DNA from: CAVVAE01 sp963746185
GTDB lineage: Bacteria > Actinomycetota > Actinomycetes > Propionibacteriales > Nocardioidaceae
Length of the DNA stretch: 64,000 nt
Direction: 5' to 3'
NCBI GenBank assembly: GCA_963746185.1
Contig: CAVVAE010000002.1
Location: 62,001 to 126,000 of the forward strand
Shown here: piece after piece, positions 1 through 8,066 of the stretch
Position numbering within the stretch: the stretch's first letter is position 1
How the letters are laid out: the number at the start of each line of letters is the position of its first letter
Notes under the pieces: model-generated
Seen by the model: only the letters and a program-made list of their open reading frames with translations
Databases searched by the model: none
Told to the model about the DNA's origin: nothing
Position numbers and translations under genes: made by a program

Positions 1-285
1 CTGGGTCCAGCGCCACCAGCCGTAGGTGCTCACGGCGAAGAAGAACACCTGCCTTGCGGCCTGTCCCCAGAGATCGTCCTCCTGTGGCTTGTCGAAGATG
101 CCGCTGACGAACACCGTAAAGAGCAGGGCATTGCCGATCATGCCGACCGGCCAGGCCCACACCACGCGGCGCATGCCTAGCAGGGCGCTGGCGAGACCGA
201 ATCCGTTGCCGACAACCTCACGCACCAGAATCTGATGGTCTGAGATCGTCCACGTACCTTCCAGCAACCAGTCCAGGGCATTCAT
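1..285 (-). CDS. ribM: RibM/PnuC-family vitamin transporter (N-terminal part)
   Basis: The N-terminal 95 codons of a membrane transporter of the PnuC family run off the window edge without a stop. The visible part has two hydrophobic stretches and ends in the Trp-rich YGWWRW motif typical of PnuC. Its ATG overlaps the ribE stop as ATGA, so it is coupled to riboflavin synthase. In Streptomyces davawensis and Corynebacterium the PnuC-like gene in an FMN-riboswitch riboflavin locus (ribM/pnuX) is a riboflavin transporter, and the order ribE-ribM matches. Riboflavin uptake is therefore more likely than nicotinamide riboside uptake, but the substrate is inferred from context. Confidence 0.8.
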   Translation of the reverse strand, partial: MNALDWLLEGTWTISDHQILVREVVGNGFGLASALLGMRRVVWAWPVGMIGNALLFTVFVSGIFDKPQEDDLWGQAARQVFFFAVSTYGWWRWTQ

Positions 286-947
286 TCGGTGGCTTCCTTT
301 TCGCGGGCGGGAGTGTGGCCATTGGAGCTGCCGAGAAGTCGCTCGACGTACTTCGCGATGACGTCGACTTCGAGATTCACCGGGTCGCCGGGATGCTTGA
401 AACCGAGCGTGGTCAAGTCGAGCGTGGTCGGGATCAGGCTGACGCTGAACGTCGGCGCGTCAGGCGAGTCGACCGCGGCATCGGGAGCGCCGTCACTGAG
501 CCCGCTGACGGTGAGGGAAACGCCGTCGACGGTGATCGAGCCCTTCATGGCGACGTAGCGGGCGAGGTCGGCCGGCAATGAGATCGTCACGACGTCCCAG
601 TGCTCGCTCGGCTCGCGCCGCACGATCGTCCCGACGCCGTCGACGTGGCCTTGAACGATGTGACCACCGAGGCGCGAGCCCGCGGTGACGGCCCGCTCGA
701 GATTGACGCGACTGCCGGGTGCGAGCGCTCCGAGCGACGTCTTGTCGAGGCTCTCCGCCATCACGTCGACGGTGAACGCGTCGTCGCCCCACTCAACGAC
801 GGTGAGGCAGCAGCCGTTGACCGCGATCGAGTCTCCGTGGCGTGCGTCGGAGACGACCATCGGCCCGCGCACCGTCAGCCGCACCGAATCGGTCAGGGGG
901 TCCAGCGCAACGACCTCCCCGAGCTCCTCCACGATCCCGGTAAACAT
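282..947 (-). CDS. ribE: Riboflavin synthase, alpha subunit
   Basis: Catalyses dismutation of two 6,7-dimethyl-8-ribityllumazine molecules to riboflavin, the last step of the pathway. The 221-residue protein has the two tandem lumazine-binding repeats of the family. The first opens with MFTGIVEELG and the second contains GHIVQGHVDGVG and SITVDGVSLTV. Length is normal. The start ATG overlaps the ribD stop by one base (TGATG) and its own stop overlaps ribM (ATGA), so ribD-ribE-ribM is one translationally coupled unit. An FMN riboswitch upstream of ribD should control it. Confidence 0.96.
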   Translation of the reverse strand: MFTGIVEELGEVVALDPLTDSVRLTVRGPMVVSDARHGDSIAVNGCCLTVVEWGDDAFTVDVMAESLDKTSLGALAPGSRVNLERAVTAGSRLGGHIVQGHVDGVGTIVRREPSEHWDVVTISLPADLARYVAMKGSITVDGVSLTVSGLSDGAPDAAVDSPDAPTFSVSLIPTTLDLTTLGFKHPGDPVNLEVDVIAKYVERLLGSSNGHTPAREKEATE

Positions 948-1969
948 CAGGTCCCGCCTCTCATCGTCAGTCGTACGTCGTCACCGACCCGGGTGGCCTC
1001 CACGAGCTCGAACCTGTGCATGCCGCTGATCGTCGAGACGCCGAGATCGCCCACCGCGGAGAAGCCCGCACCAAGCAGCGCGGGCGCAACATACGTGATC
1101 ACCTCGTCGACGAGGCCGGCCCTCAAGAACGCTGCCGCCACCGTGGGACCCCCTTCGAGCCAGACGTGCTGGCGGTCGCGGGCGTAGAGGGCGGCGAGCG
1201 CGACGACCGGGTCCTGGGTCGGAAGCATCATGGTCGTCGCCGTGTCATCGAAGACGTGAGAGTCGGGGTGCAGTTGGCGCAGACCCATCACCGCCCGGAG
1301 CGGCTGCACCCTCGAGGGCAGCGCGACGTCGGACGAGTCACGCACCGTCAGCCTCGGATTGTCGGCGGCGATCGTGCCCGTGCCGACGAGCACGACATCG
1401 CATTGGGCGCGCAACCGATGGACGTCGGTGCGCGCCTCGGGACCGCTGATCCAGCGTGACGTGCCGTCTGCTGCTGCTGAACGACCGTCGAGCGTGGTGG
1501 CGAACTTCCAGGTGACGAACGGTCGTCGATGGCGCATCGCGAACGTCCACGCTTCGTTGACGAGCTCGGCCTCATCGGACAGCACGCCGCCCTCCACCTC
1601 GATACCCGCGGCCAGCAACGAGTCGGCGCCGCCGGCTGCGAGCGGGTTGGGGTCAGGTTGGGCGAACACGACGCGTCGTACACCTGCATCAATCAGAGCC
1701 TGCGCGCACGGCCCGGTGCGGCCGGTGTGGTTGCATGGTTCGAGGCTCACGACGGCGGTGCCCCCACGGGCTGCATCGCCAGCTGCTTGCAGGGCGTCGA
1801 TCTCGGCGTGCGGCGTACCGGCGCCATGGTGGTAACCCTCACCGACCGTGGTGCCGTCGGCATCGAGGATCACCGCACCCACCCGCGGGTTGGGACCCTG
1901 GGGTACGCCTGGGGTGAGGGCAAGCGCAAAGGCCTGGTTCATCGCCAGGATCTCGTTGCCGGTTGCCAC
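947..1969 (-). CDS. ribD: Bifunctional riboflavin deaminase/reductase RibD
   Basis: Performs the second and third steps of riboflavin synthesis: deamination of the pyrimidine intermediate, then NADPH-dependent reduction of the ribose side chain. The N-terminal half is a zinc cytidine-deaminase-like domain with HAEIDAL (about residues 54-60) and PCNHTGRTGPC as Zn ligands and catalytic Glu. The C-terminal half (from about 150) is the reductase domain. The GTG start is chosen because GAGGAG lies 9 bases upstream; an internal ATG nine codons later has no such site. First gene after the FMN riboswitch. Confidence 0.95.
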   Translation of the reverse strand: MATGNEILAMNQAFALALTPGVPQGPNPRVGAVILDADGTTVGEGYHHGAGTPHAEIDALQAAGDAARGGTAVVSLEPCNHTGRTGPCAQALIDAGVRRVVFAQPDPNPLAAGGADSLLAAGIEVEGGVLSDEAELVNEAWTFAMRHRRPFVTWKFATTLDGRSAAADGTSRWISGPEARTDVHRLRAQCDVVLVGTGTIAADNPRLTVRDSSDVALPSRVQPLRAVMGLRQLHPDSHVFDDTATTMMLPTQDPVVALAALYARDRQHVWLEGGPTVAAAFLRAGLVDEVITYVAPALLGAGFSAVGDLGVSTISGMHRFELVEATRVGDDVRLTMRGGT

Positions 1970-2093
1970 GTCGCGCTTCTCCTCGGCTCGTCCTCACGGA
2001 CTCCGGGGCTACGACGTACGCCGACGGGCGTGGTGGCTTGTCGGGGCGGCGCTCTCGCGCTGCTCTGACCCACCGCCGTCGGGCGACGTGCGT

Positions 2094-2219
2094 GCATCCT
2101 CCCATCCGGACTCTCACCGTCGGTCCTGGAGTTTCACCAGGTCAGCCGACCGCTGGCTGCGGCCGGGTCGCGGACTGTCACCGCCGGTTCGGATTTTCAC
2201 CGACCCCGGAGCACGCGAG
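2094..2219 (-). promoter_or_regulatory. FMN riboswitch (RFN element)
   Basis: Read on the minus strand, the conserved RFN blocks appear in order: CTCCGGGGTCGGTGAAA, then GGCGGTGACAGTCCGCGACCC (positions about 2163-2190), a variable arm, TGGTGAAACTCC, and finally CGGTGAGAGTCCGGATGGGA near 2098-2120. This is the classic FMN aptamer. It sits about 125 bases before the ribD start, so FMN should shut down ribD-ribE-ribM. No U-tract terminator is visible after it, so translational control is more likely than attenuation (inference). Confidence 0.95.
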
Positions 2220-2243
2220 TGTTGGTCACTCGTACTGCCCTCC

Positions 2244-2272
2244 AGTATGGCACCCCGCCCACGCGTCAGAAA
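2244..2272 (-). promoter_or_regulatory. Candidate promoter of the rib operon
   Basis: Upstream of the riboswitch on the minus strand, a CATACT -10-like hexamer lies 17 bases from a weak TTTCTG -35-like hexamer. The position fits transcription starting just before the RFN element. The -35 match is poor, so this is tentative. Confidence 0.35.
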
Positions 2273-2399
2273 GGGCGTATTCAGACGCCAGACAGTTCGC
2301 GGCGACTCACGAGAAAATTGGGTACAAAGCAGGGTGTGACGCAGTACGGTGTCCCCGATACCAGGCCGGGCCGGCCGGCCGGGGGAACTCGAGGAAGCC

Positions 2400-2834
2400 A
2401 TGAGACAGACCTACCGTGTGCTCGCCTATCTCGTCGCGCTCGGCGTCGTGGTCCAAGCCGCCAGCGTCGCGCTCGCCTGGTTCATCACCTTGAAGGACGT
2501 GGATGACGGACAGGTGTTTGCGAGCCTGGACGACGACCTCAACGTCGGACACATGATGCACAGCATCGGCGGCGTCATGGTCATCCCGTTGATCGCGATC
2601 ATCCTCTTCATCATCTCCTTCTTCGCCGGGTTCGACGGCGCCGTGAAGTGGGCCGGGTATGTGCTGCTCGCCGTGATTCTCCAGGTCGCGCTCGCGTTCA
2701 TCGCGTTCGGCGTGCCGGCCATCGGCGCTCTGCACGGACTCAACGCGTTCCTGGTCATGGGCCTTGCTGGAACTGCTGGGAGCCGCGTCCCCAAGGTCGA
2801 TGCTGCTGAACCGTCGGAGACAGTCACGGCGTGA
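2400..2834 (+). CDS. Small four-helix membrane protein (DUF6220-like)
   Basis: A 144-residue integral membrane protein with about four hydrophobic segments: near residues 5-25, 53-77, 80-102 and 104-125. Conserved-looking polar residues lie between them, including NVGHMMHSIGG before helix 2 and ALHGLNAF near the last helix. Paired histidines in membrane-facing positions could bind heme or metal, but that is speculation. It resembles DUF6220-type proteins of unknown function. Start ATG chosen because GAGGAAG lies just upstream. Its stop overlaps the GTG start of the multicopper oxidase (GTGA), so the two are coupled and may work together at the membrane. Confidence 0.75.
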   Translation: MRQTYRVLAYLVALGVVVQAASVALAWFITLKDVDDGQVFASLDDDLNVGHMMHSIGGVMVIPLIAIILFIISFFAGFDGAVKWAGYVLLAVILQVALAFIAFGVPAIGALHGLNAFLVMGLAGTAGSRVPKVDAAEPSETVTA

Positions 2835-4429
2835 CCTCCGAAACACCGGAGCCACAAACCCCAGCCCAGGCGCCGGTCGGCGGCCGCACGAGTCGGCGCC
2901 GACGGGTCAGCGCGATCGTCGGGGTGGTTGTCGCGGTGGCGATCATCGCGCCGCTGGCCTGGTTCTGGCAGCAGAGCCTGCTGCCCGACACCTACTCCGT
3001 GATGGACATGGGCTACCACGACTACGGAGGCGGCCCAGTTCCTGCGTCGATGGCCGACATGGGTGATGACATGTCCGGCCATGACCACGGGCAGGTTGAG
3101 CAGGTCAGCGTGACCTCCCTCGGCGGGCCGGACGGGCCGGCTGACGAGTCCGTCACCCTGACCGCCCGCGAGGAGACCCTCCACCTGACCGGTGAGGATG
3201 ACCGCGAGGTGGACGGCTTCACCCTCAACCACCAGTCGCCGGGCCCGGAGATCAGGATTCGAGCCGGTGAGCTCCTCGAGGTCACGTTGGTGAACGAGTC
3301 CGTTCCTGACGGGATCACCCTGCACTGGCACGGCGTCGACATACCCAACCGTGAGGACGGCGTCGCCGGCGTCACCCAGGACGCTGTCCACGAAGGCGAG
3401 CAGTACGTCTACCGGTTCGTCGTCGACGATCCCGGCACCTACTGGTACCACTCGCACCAGGTCTCGGACGAGCAGGTGAAGAAGGGACTGTTCGGCCCGC
3501 TGGTGGTCCTTCCCGCACCCGAACCCGGGGCGTCCGGAAGTACTGACCCCGCGGATGCTGAGGACGCTGTAGACGCGGTTGCCATGGTGCACAGCTACGA
3601 CGGGAACCGGACCGTGAACGGCGTCCTCGGCACGACCCGAATCGAGACAACACCGGGGCAGAGCGCGCGCGTCCGGGTCGTGAACACCAACAACAGCCCG
3701 CTGCGCACCTGGGTGAGCGGGTCGTCGTACACCGTGATCGCGATCGACGCCCGTGATCTGAACGGACCGGAGCCAGTCGAGGACAAGACCCTCGTGGTGC
3801 CGGCTGGAGGGCGTGCCGACCTCCTCGTCCAGGCACCAGACGACGGTAAATCGGCCGCGGTGAACTTCGATGGCGGGACGCTACTCGCGGTCGGTCCGGC
3901 CGACAGCGAGGTCGTGCCAGGTGAGGACTCTCAGGACGAGCTCGACCTGCTGTCCTACGGCACACCAGCACCACTGGGCATCGACCCCAGCAAGCCCGAC
4001 CGGGAGTTCACCTACAGCATCGGTCGCCGGATTGCCTTCCTCGACGGCCGGCCGGGCTTTTGGTGGACGATCAACGGTCATCTCTATCCCGACGTGCCGA
4101 TGTTCGTGGTCGAGAAAGGCGATGTCGTGCTCATGACGATCGACAACCACAGCGGAGAGGCACACCCGATGCATCTGCACGGCCATCACGCCGTGGTCGT
4201 GTCACGTGACGGTGAAACGGCCAGCGGAAGTCCCTGGTGGGTCGACTCGCTCGAGGTCAACGACGGGGAGACCTATGTCATCGCGCTCAACGCTGACAAT
4301 CCCGGGATCTGGATGGATCACTGCCACAACCTGAAGCATGCGAGCCAGGGACTGGTCACGCACTTGATGTACGCCGGTGTGGACACGCCGTTCATGATCG
4401 GCGGAGACAGCGACAACGACCCTGAGTGA
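2831..4429 (+). CDS. Membrane-anchored multicopper oxidase
   Basis: A 532-residue laccase/CueO-type oxidase. A single transmembrane anchor at about residues 26-46 follows an Arg-rich cytoplasmic tail, and a Met/His/Asp-rich linker (about 55-80, with MDMGYH and MSGHDHGQ) follows that and could bind copper. Copper ligands are complete: HWHG at 165, HSH at 207, HPMHLHGHH at 445 and HCHNLKH at 497. After the type-1 Cys498 the axial position (C+10) is Leu, where CueO has Met. Likely extracytoplasmic copper detoxification or oxidation of phenols or metals; substrate not predictable. Coupled to the preceding small membrane protein and convergent with rpe. Confidence 0.92.
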   Translation: MTSETPEPQTPAQAPVGGRTSRRRRVSAIVGVVVAVAIIAPLAWFWQQSLLPDTYSVMDMGYHDYGGGPVPASMADMGDDMSGHDHGQVEQVSVTSLGGPDGPADESVTLTAREETLHLTGEDDREVDGFTLNHQSPGPEIRIRAGELLEVTLVNESVPDGITLHWHGVDIPNREDGVAGVTQDAVHEGEQYVYRFVVDDPGTYWYHSHQVSDEQVKKGLFGPLVVLPAPEPGASGSTDPADAEDAVDAVAMVHSYDGNRTVNGVLGTTRIETTPGQSARVRVVNTNNSPLRTWVSGSSYTVIAIDARDLNGPEPVEDKTLVVPAGGRADLLVQAPDDGKSAAVNFDGGTLLAVGPADSEVVPGEDSQDELDLLSYGTPAPLGIDPSKPDREFTYSIGRRIAFLDGRPGFWWTINGHLYPDVPMFVVEKGDVVLMTIDNHSGEAHPMHLHGHHAVVVSRDGETASGSPWWVDSLEVNDGETYVIALNADNPGIWMDHCHNLKHASQGLVTHLMYAGVDTPFMIGGDSDNDPE

Positions 4430-4453
4430 AGCAGGCCCGCTCAGACAGCGGAC

Positions 4454-5131
4454 TCACGCCTTCGTGGCCGCCTCGGCGCTCTCGCGCAGCCGGGCCACCA
4501 TGGCATCGGGGTCGTCGGCGCCGAAGACGGCAGACCCGGCGACGAACACGTCCGCGCCAGCAGCGGCACAGCGCTCGATCGTGTCGGCCGAGACTCCACC
4601 GTCGACCTGCAGCCACACCTCACCACCGTGTCGACTGATCAGCTCGCGCGCCGTGACGATCTTCGGCAGGCAGACGTCGAGGAACTTCTGACCGCCGAAC
4701 CCGGGCTCCACCGTCATGATGAGCAGCAAGTCCAGCTCGGGGAGCAGTTCCTCGTAGGGCTCAACCGGAGTCGCGGGTTTCAGCGCCATCCCGGCCCGGG
4801 CGTGTTTTGCGCGCAACTCCCGCGCGAGCCTGATCGGTGCGCGGCAGGCCTCGACGTGGAACGTGACACTGGAGGCACCGGCATCGACGTACGCCGGGGC
4901 CCACCGATCGGGGTCCTCGATCATCAGGTGGCAGTCGAGCGGCTGATCAGCAACGTTCGCCAGTGCCTCCACCACGGGCAAGCCGATGGTCAGGTTAGGG
5001 ACGAAGTGGTTGTCCATCACGTCGACGTGCAGCCAGTCGGCGCCGGGCACTGAGGCGGCAGCGGCTTCGAGGTTCGCGAAGTCGGCCGACAAGATGCTGG
5101 GTGAGATCTGCATCGTCGTCTGTTTGGCCAT
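4454..5131 (-). CDS. rpe: Ribulose-phosphate 3-epimerase
   Basis: Interconverts ribulose 5-phosphate and xylulose 5-phosphate in the pentose phosphate pathway; cytosolic TIM barrel. The 225-residue protein has all signature strands: ISPSILSADF at the N terminus, HVDVMDNHFVPN (metal-binding His and Asp), HLMIE, TVEPGFGGQKF (phosphate loop) and VDGGVS near the C terminus. Length normal. An alternative ATG six codons downstream would give MQISPSILSAD; neither start has a clear ribosome site. It starts 12 bases after the rsmB stop and is probably the last gene of the def-fmt-rsmB-rpe run. Confidence 0.96.
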   Translation of the reverse strand: MAKQTTMQISPSILSADFANLEAAAASVPGADWLHVDVMDNHFVPNLTIGLPVVEALANVADQPLDCHLMIEDPDRWAPAYVDAGASSVTFHVEACRAPIRLARELRAKHARAGMALKPATPVEPYEELLPELDLLLIMTVEPGFGGQKFLDVCLPKIVTARELISRHGGEVWLQVDGGVSADTIERCAAAGADVFVAGSAVFGADDPDAMVARLRESAEAATKA

Positions 5132-5143
5132 CGATCGAGGAGT

Positions 5144-6532
5144 CTAGACGGGAAGTCCGCGACGGCGGAGTACGGCCAGAAACATCGCGTCAGTGCCGTG
5201 CACGTGCGGCCACAACTGCAGGTGCGGCCCGGATCCCAGGTCGGGAACGTGCGAAAGCAGCAGCCGAGCATCCTCCTCGAGTACGTCGTCCCTCCTCGTC
5301 ACGACGGCGTCCACCACCTCGCGCGTCTCGGCGGAGTGCGGCGAGCAGGTGACGTAGGCGACCAGACCTCCCGGTCGGGTCAAGTTCAACGCGTGCGTGA
5401 GCAGCGCCTGCTGCAACGGAACCAGCGTCTCGAGATCCCCCGGGGTGCGACGCCACCGTGACTCCGGTCGCCGCCGCAGTGCGCCGAGCCCGGTGCACGG
5501 CGCATCGACGATGACCCGATCGAATGTGCCGGGCCGCCATGGCGGGGCTGTTCCGTCGGCACAGACCACCGTGGCGGGCGGCCCGTAGCCGCGCAGACCC
5601 GACCTGACGAGCCGCGCGCGGTGCGGCAGCCGCTCGATTGGCGATCAGCGTTGCGCCGCGCTCTCGCGCCAGTCCCGTGAGCAGGGCAGCCTTGCCGCCC
5701 GGGCCGGCGCAGAGGTCGAGCCAGCGGGAGTCGTCGCCCTCGACGCCGGCTCCGGCGAACGCCAACGCGACCAGCTGGGAACCCTCGTCCTGCACGCCAA
5801 CGCGTCCCGCTCGCACCGCCTCGAGCGCCGCCGGATCGCCTGCTGCGAGCACCCCGGCGTACGGCGACCACCGGCCGGGTTGCACGCCGTCTGCCGCCAG
5901 GCCGTCGACTCGCGCCAACCCCGGACGGACGGCCAGGGTCACCGTCGGCGCCACATTGTCAGCAGCCAGCAGGGCTTCGACCTCGGCGTTCTTGGGGAGC
6001 AGGCGTGAGAACTCCTCGACGATCCACCGCGGATGTGAGAAGCGCAGCGAGAGGTGGCCGATCGGGTCGGCCGACGGGTCGGGCGCCAGCTGCGCGAGCC
6101 ACTCGTCAAGGGTCCGCTCGGTGACGCGGCGCAGCACGGCGTTGACGAGTCGCACCGGACGCTCGCCGACGGCCGCGCGGACCAGCTCAACCGTCGTACC
6201 CACGGCCGCGTGCGACGGCACTCGCATGCTCAGCAGCTGGTGGGTCCCGAGCCGCAATGCGGTGCGCACCGGTGGCTGCAAGCCCTCTGCGCCGTCTCGA
6301 CGAGCTCGTCGAGGATGGCGTCATAGCTGCCCTGCATCCGCGCCGTGCCTGCGGCGAGCTCGGTGGTGAACGCGGCGTCGCGTGCCGACATCGCCCGCTC
6401 CGCCATCAGGCGGGGCAGCACCAGGTTGAGGTAGGCGTCATCGTCGTCGATCGCCCGCAGCGCGTCGTACGCCGTCTGGCGTCCTGGGTCGATCTGAGTG
6501 CGCGCCCTCGCCCGCCTGGGTGCCTCGGCCAT
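5144..6532 (-). CDS. rsmB: 16S rRNA m5C967 methyltransferase RsmB, frame broken twice
   Basis: Methylates C967 of 16S rRNA with S-adenosylmethionine. Parts found: an N-terminal NusB-like domain (DALRAIDDDDAYLNLVLP to about residue 80), a middle region (RTALRLGTHQLLSMRVP), then the methyltransferase domain with LDLCAGPGGKAALL, VDAPCTGLGALRR and the catalytic TCSPH motif. These lie in three frames. One base seems missing near 6296-6305, inside a perfect 18-bp palindrome (CTCGACGAGCTCGTCGAG), and one extra base sits at 5636, after which ERLPHRARLVRSGLRGYG resumes. Start ATG at 6532 overlaps the expected fmt stop (TGATG). Probably a functional gene with sequence errors. Confidence 0.88.
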
Positions 6533-7459
6533 CAGCTGTCGAATCGAGCGAGCCGTCGTGTGCAGCCCCCGCGCCCAGTCGGCAGCGCGCATGCGCGGCT
6601 TGCCCTGCGGCTGCACCTGGTCGAGCTCGACCGCGTGAGTCCCGGTGCCGACGAGCACGGCGTGCTTCCCGACGGCCAGGTCGCCAGGCGCGAGCTCGGT
6701 GACGTCGGATCGCATCGTCACAGGTCCGAGCTTGACGCGCGCGCCGTCGAGCTGGGTCCAAGCCCCCGGCGCTGGGGTGCAGCCGCGGATGTGCCGGTCG
6801 ATCGCGAAAGCCGGCGACTCCCAGTCGACCATGGCCTCGTCGACCGTGAGCTTCGGGGCCAGCGAGACCAGGTCGTCGTCCTGCGCGCGTTCTTCGAGAG
6901 TGCCGTCCTCGATGCCGTCGAGAGTGGTGACGAGCAGTCCTGCGCCGTGCTCGGCCAGCCGGTCGAGCAGGGTGCCAGCCGTGTCGTCAGGGCGGATGCG
7001 CTCCGTGAACAGACCGTAGGTCGGTCCGGCGTCGAGCGCCGCGACGATCCGGAACGTGGTCGCGCCAGTCACCTCGTCGCCGGCCATCAAAGAGCGCTGC
7101 ACTGGTGCGGCGCCACGCCAGGCCGGGAGCACGGAGAAGTGCAGGTTGACCCATCCGCGCGGCGGGATGTCGAGTGCGGCTTGCGGCAGCAGCGCGCCAT
7201 ACGCGACGACGGGGCAGCAGTCAGGCGCGATCTCCTTCAGCCGACTCAGGAAATCCGGGTCGCTCGGCCGGGTCGGCGTGAGCACCTCCAGGTCGTGCTC
7301 TCGCGCGAGCTCGGCGACCGGCGACGGCGTCAAGCTCCGGCCTCGACCTGCTGGCGCATCGGGGCGGGTGAGCACGGCTACCACCTCATGCCGCGACTCG
7401 AGCAGGGCCGACAGAGCCGGCAAGGCGGCGTCAGGTGTACCGGCGAAGACCAGCCGCAC
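6532..7459 (-). CDS. fmt: Methionyl-tRNA formyltransferase
   Basis: Formylates initiator Met-tRNA using 10-formyl-tetrahydrofolate. The N-terminal Rossmann domain starts MRLVFAGTPDAALPALSAL and carries the catalytic NLHFSVLPAWRGAAPVQ block (Asn and His), with the catalytic Asp in DAGPTYG; the C-terminal OB-fold ends in MRAADWARG. As given, the frame reads through into rsmB and looks like a fusion. Removing one base from the C5 run at 6566-6570 yields a stop TGA at 6534-6532 that overlaps the rsmB ATG, the usual arrangement. The fusion is therefore most likely an artefact of a homopolymer error. Confidence 0.93.
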
Positions 7460-7466
7460 GGCTTTG

Positions 7467-8012
7467 TTACAACGCCCGGCCGAGCATCGGATGGGGCGAC
7501 TCCTTGACGATGGGCGTCGTCAGACCGCTCCACTCGGCTTCCCGGATCGCCTTCATCGCGGCCTTACGGGTCTGGGCATCGAGGCGGTCGACGAACAGGA
7601 CGCCGTCGAGGTGGTCGGTCTCGTGCTGGATGCAACGCGCGAGCAGGTCGGTTCCCTCGAGGACGACCGGTTCGCCGTACATGTCGAAGCCGCGCGCCAC
7701 CACGCCGAACGCCCGCGTGCAGTCGAAGGTCAGGCCGGGAATCGACAGGCACCCCTCCTCACCGGTTTGCGTCTCGTCGCTCAACGTCAGCTCGGGGTTG
7801 ACGAGGTGGCCGACGACCTCCTCGACGTTGTAGGTGAACACCCGCAGCCCGACGCCGAGCTGCGGCGCGGCCAGTCCGGAGCCAGGGGCCTCCAGCATGG
7901 TGTCGGTGAGGTCCTGGACCAACGTGCGGAGCTGCTTGTCGAAGTCGACGACCGGAGCGGCGGTGCTGCGCAGGATCGGGTCGCCGAACAGCCGGATGTC
8001 ACGAACGGACAC
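7467..8012 (-). CDS. def: Peptide deformylase
   Basis: Removes the formyl group from nascent proteins, the partner reaction to fmt seven bases downstream. All three family motifs are present: GSGLAAPQLGV (motif 1), EEGCLSIPG with the metal Cys (motif 2) and QHETDHLDG with the two metal His and catalytic Glu (motif 3). The GTG at 8012 (MSVRDIRLFGDP) is preferred because GGAG lies 8 bases upstream and homologues begin this way; another GTG at 8021 adds three residues. Normal length, about 181 residues. Confidence 0.95.
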   Translation of the reverse strand: MSVRDIRLFGDPILRSTAAPVVDFDKQLRTLVQDLTDTMLEAPGSGLAAPQLGVGLRVFTYNVEEVVGHLVNPELTLSDETQTGEEGCLSIPGLTFDCTRAFGVVARGFDMYGEPVVLEGTDLLARCIQHETDHLDGVLFVDRLDAQTRKAAMKAIREAEWSGLTTPIVKESPHPMLGRAL

Positions 8013-8066
8013 AGCAGGCACTCCACACGTCGTAGACCACAGGGCGCGCCTAGTCTAGAGCGAGCG

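Noticed and set aside
2094..2219. A palindromic mobile element before ribD
   Set aside because: The inverted repeats are the paired arms of the FMN aptamer, with all conserved blocks present.
6230..7459. A single 409-residue Fmt-RsmB fusion protein
   Set aside because: The joint lies after a C5 run; one base less gives a normal stop overlapping a normal rsmB start. The remainder of rsmB is also out of frame, so errors explain it better than a fusion.
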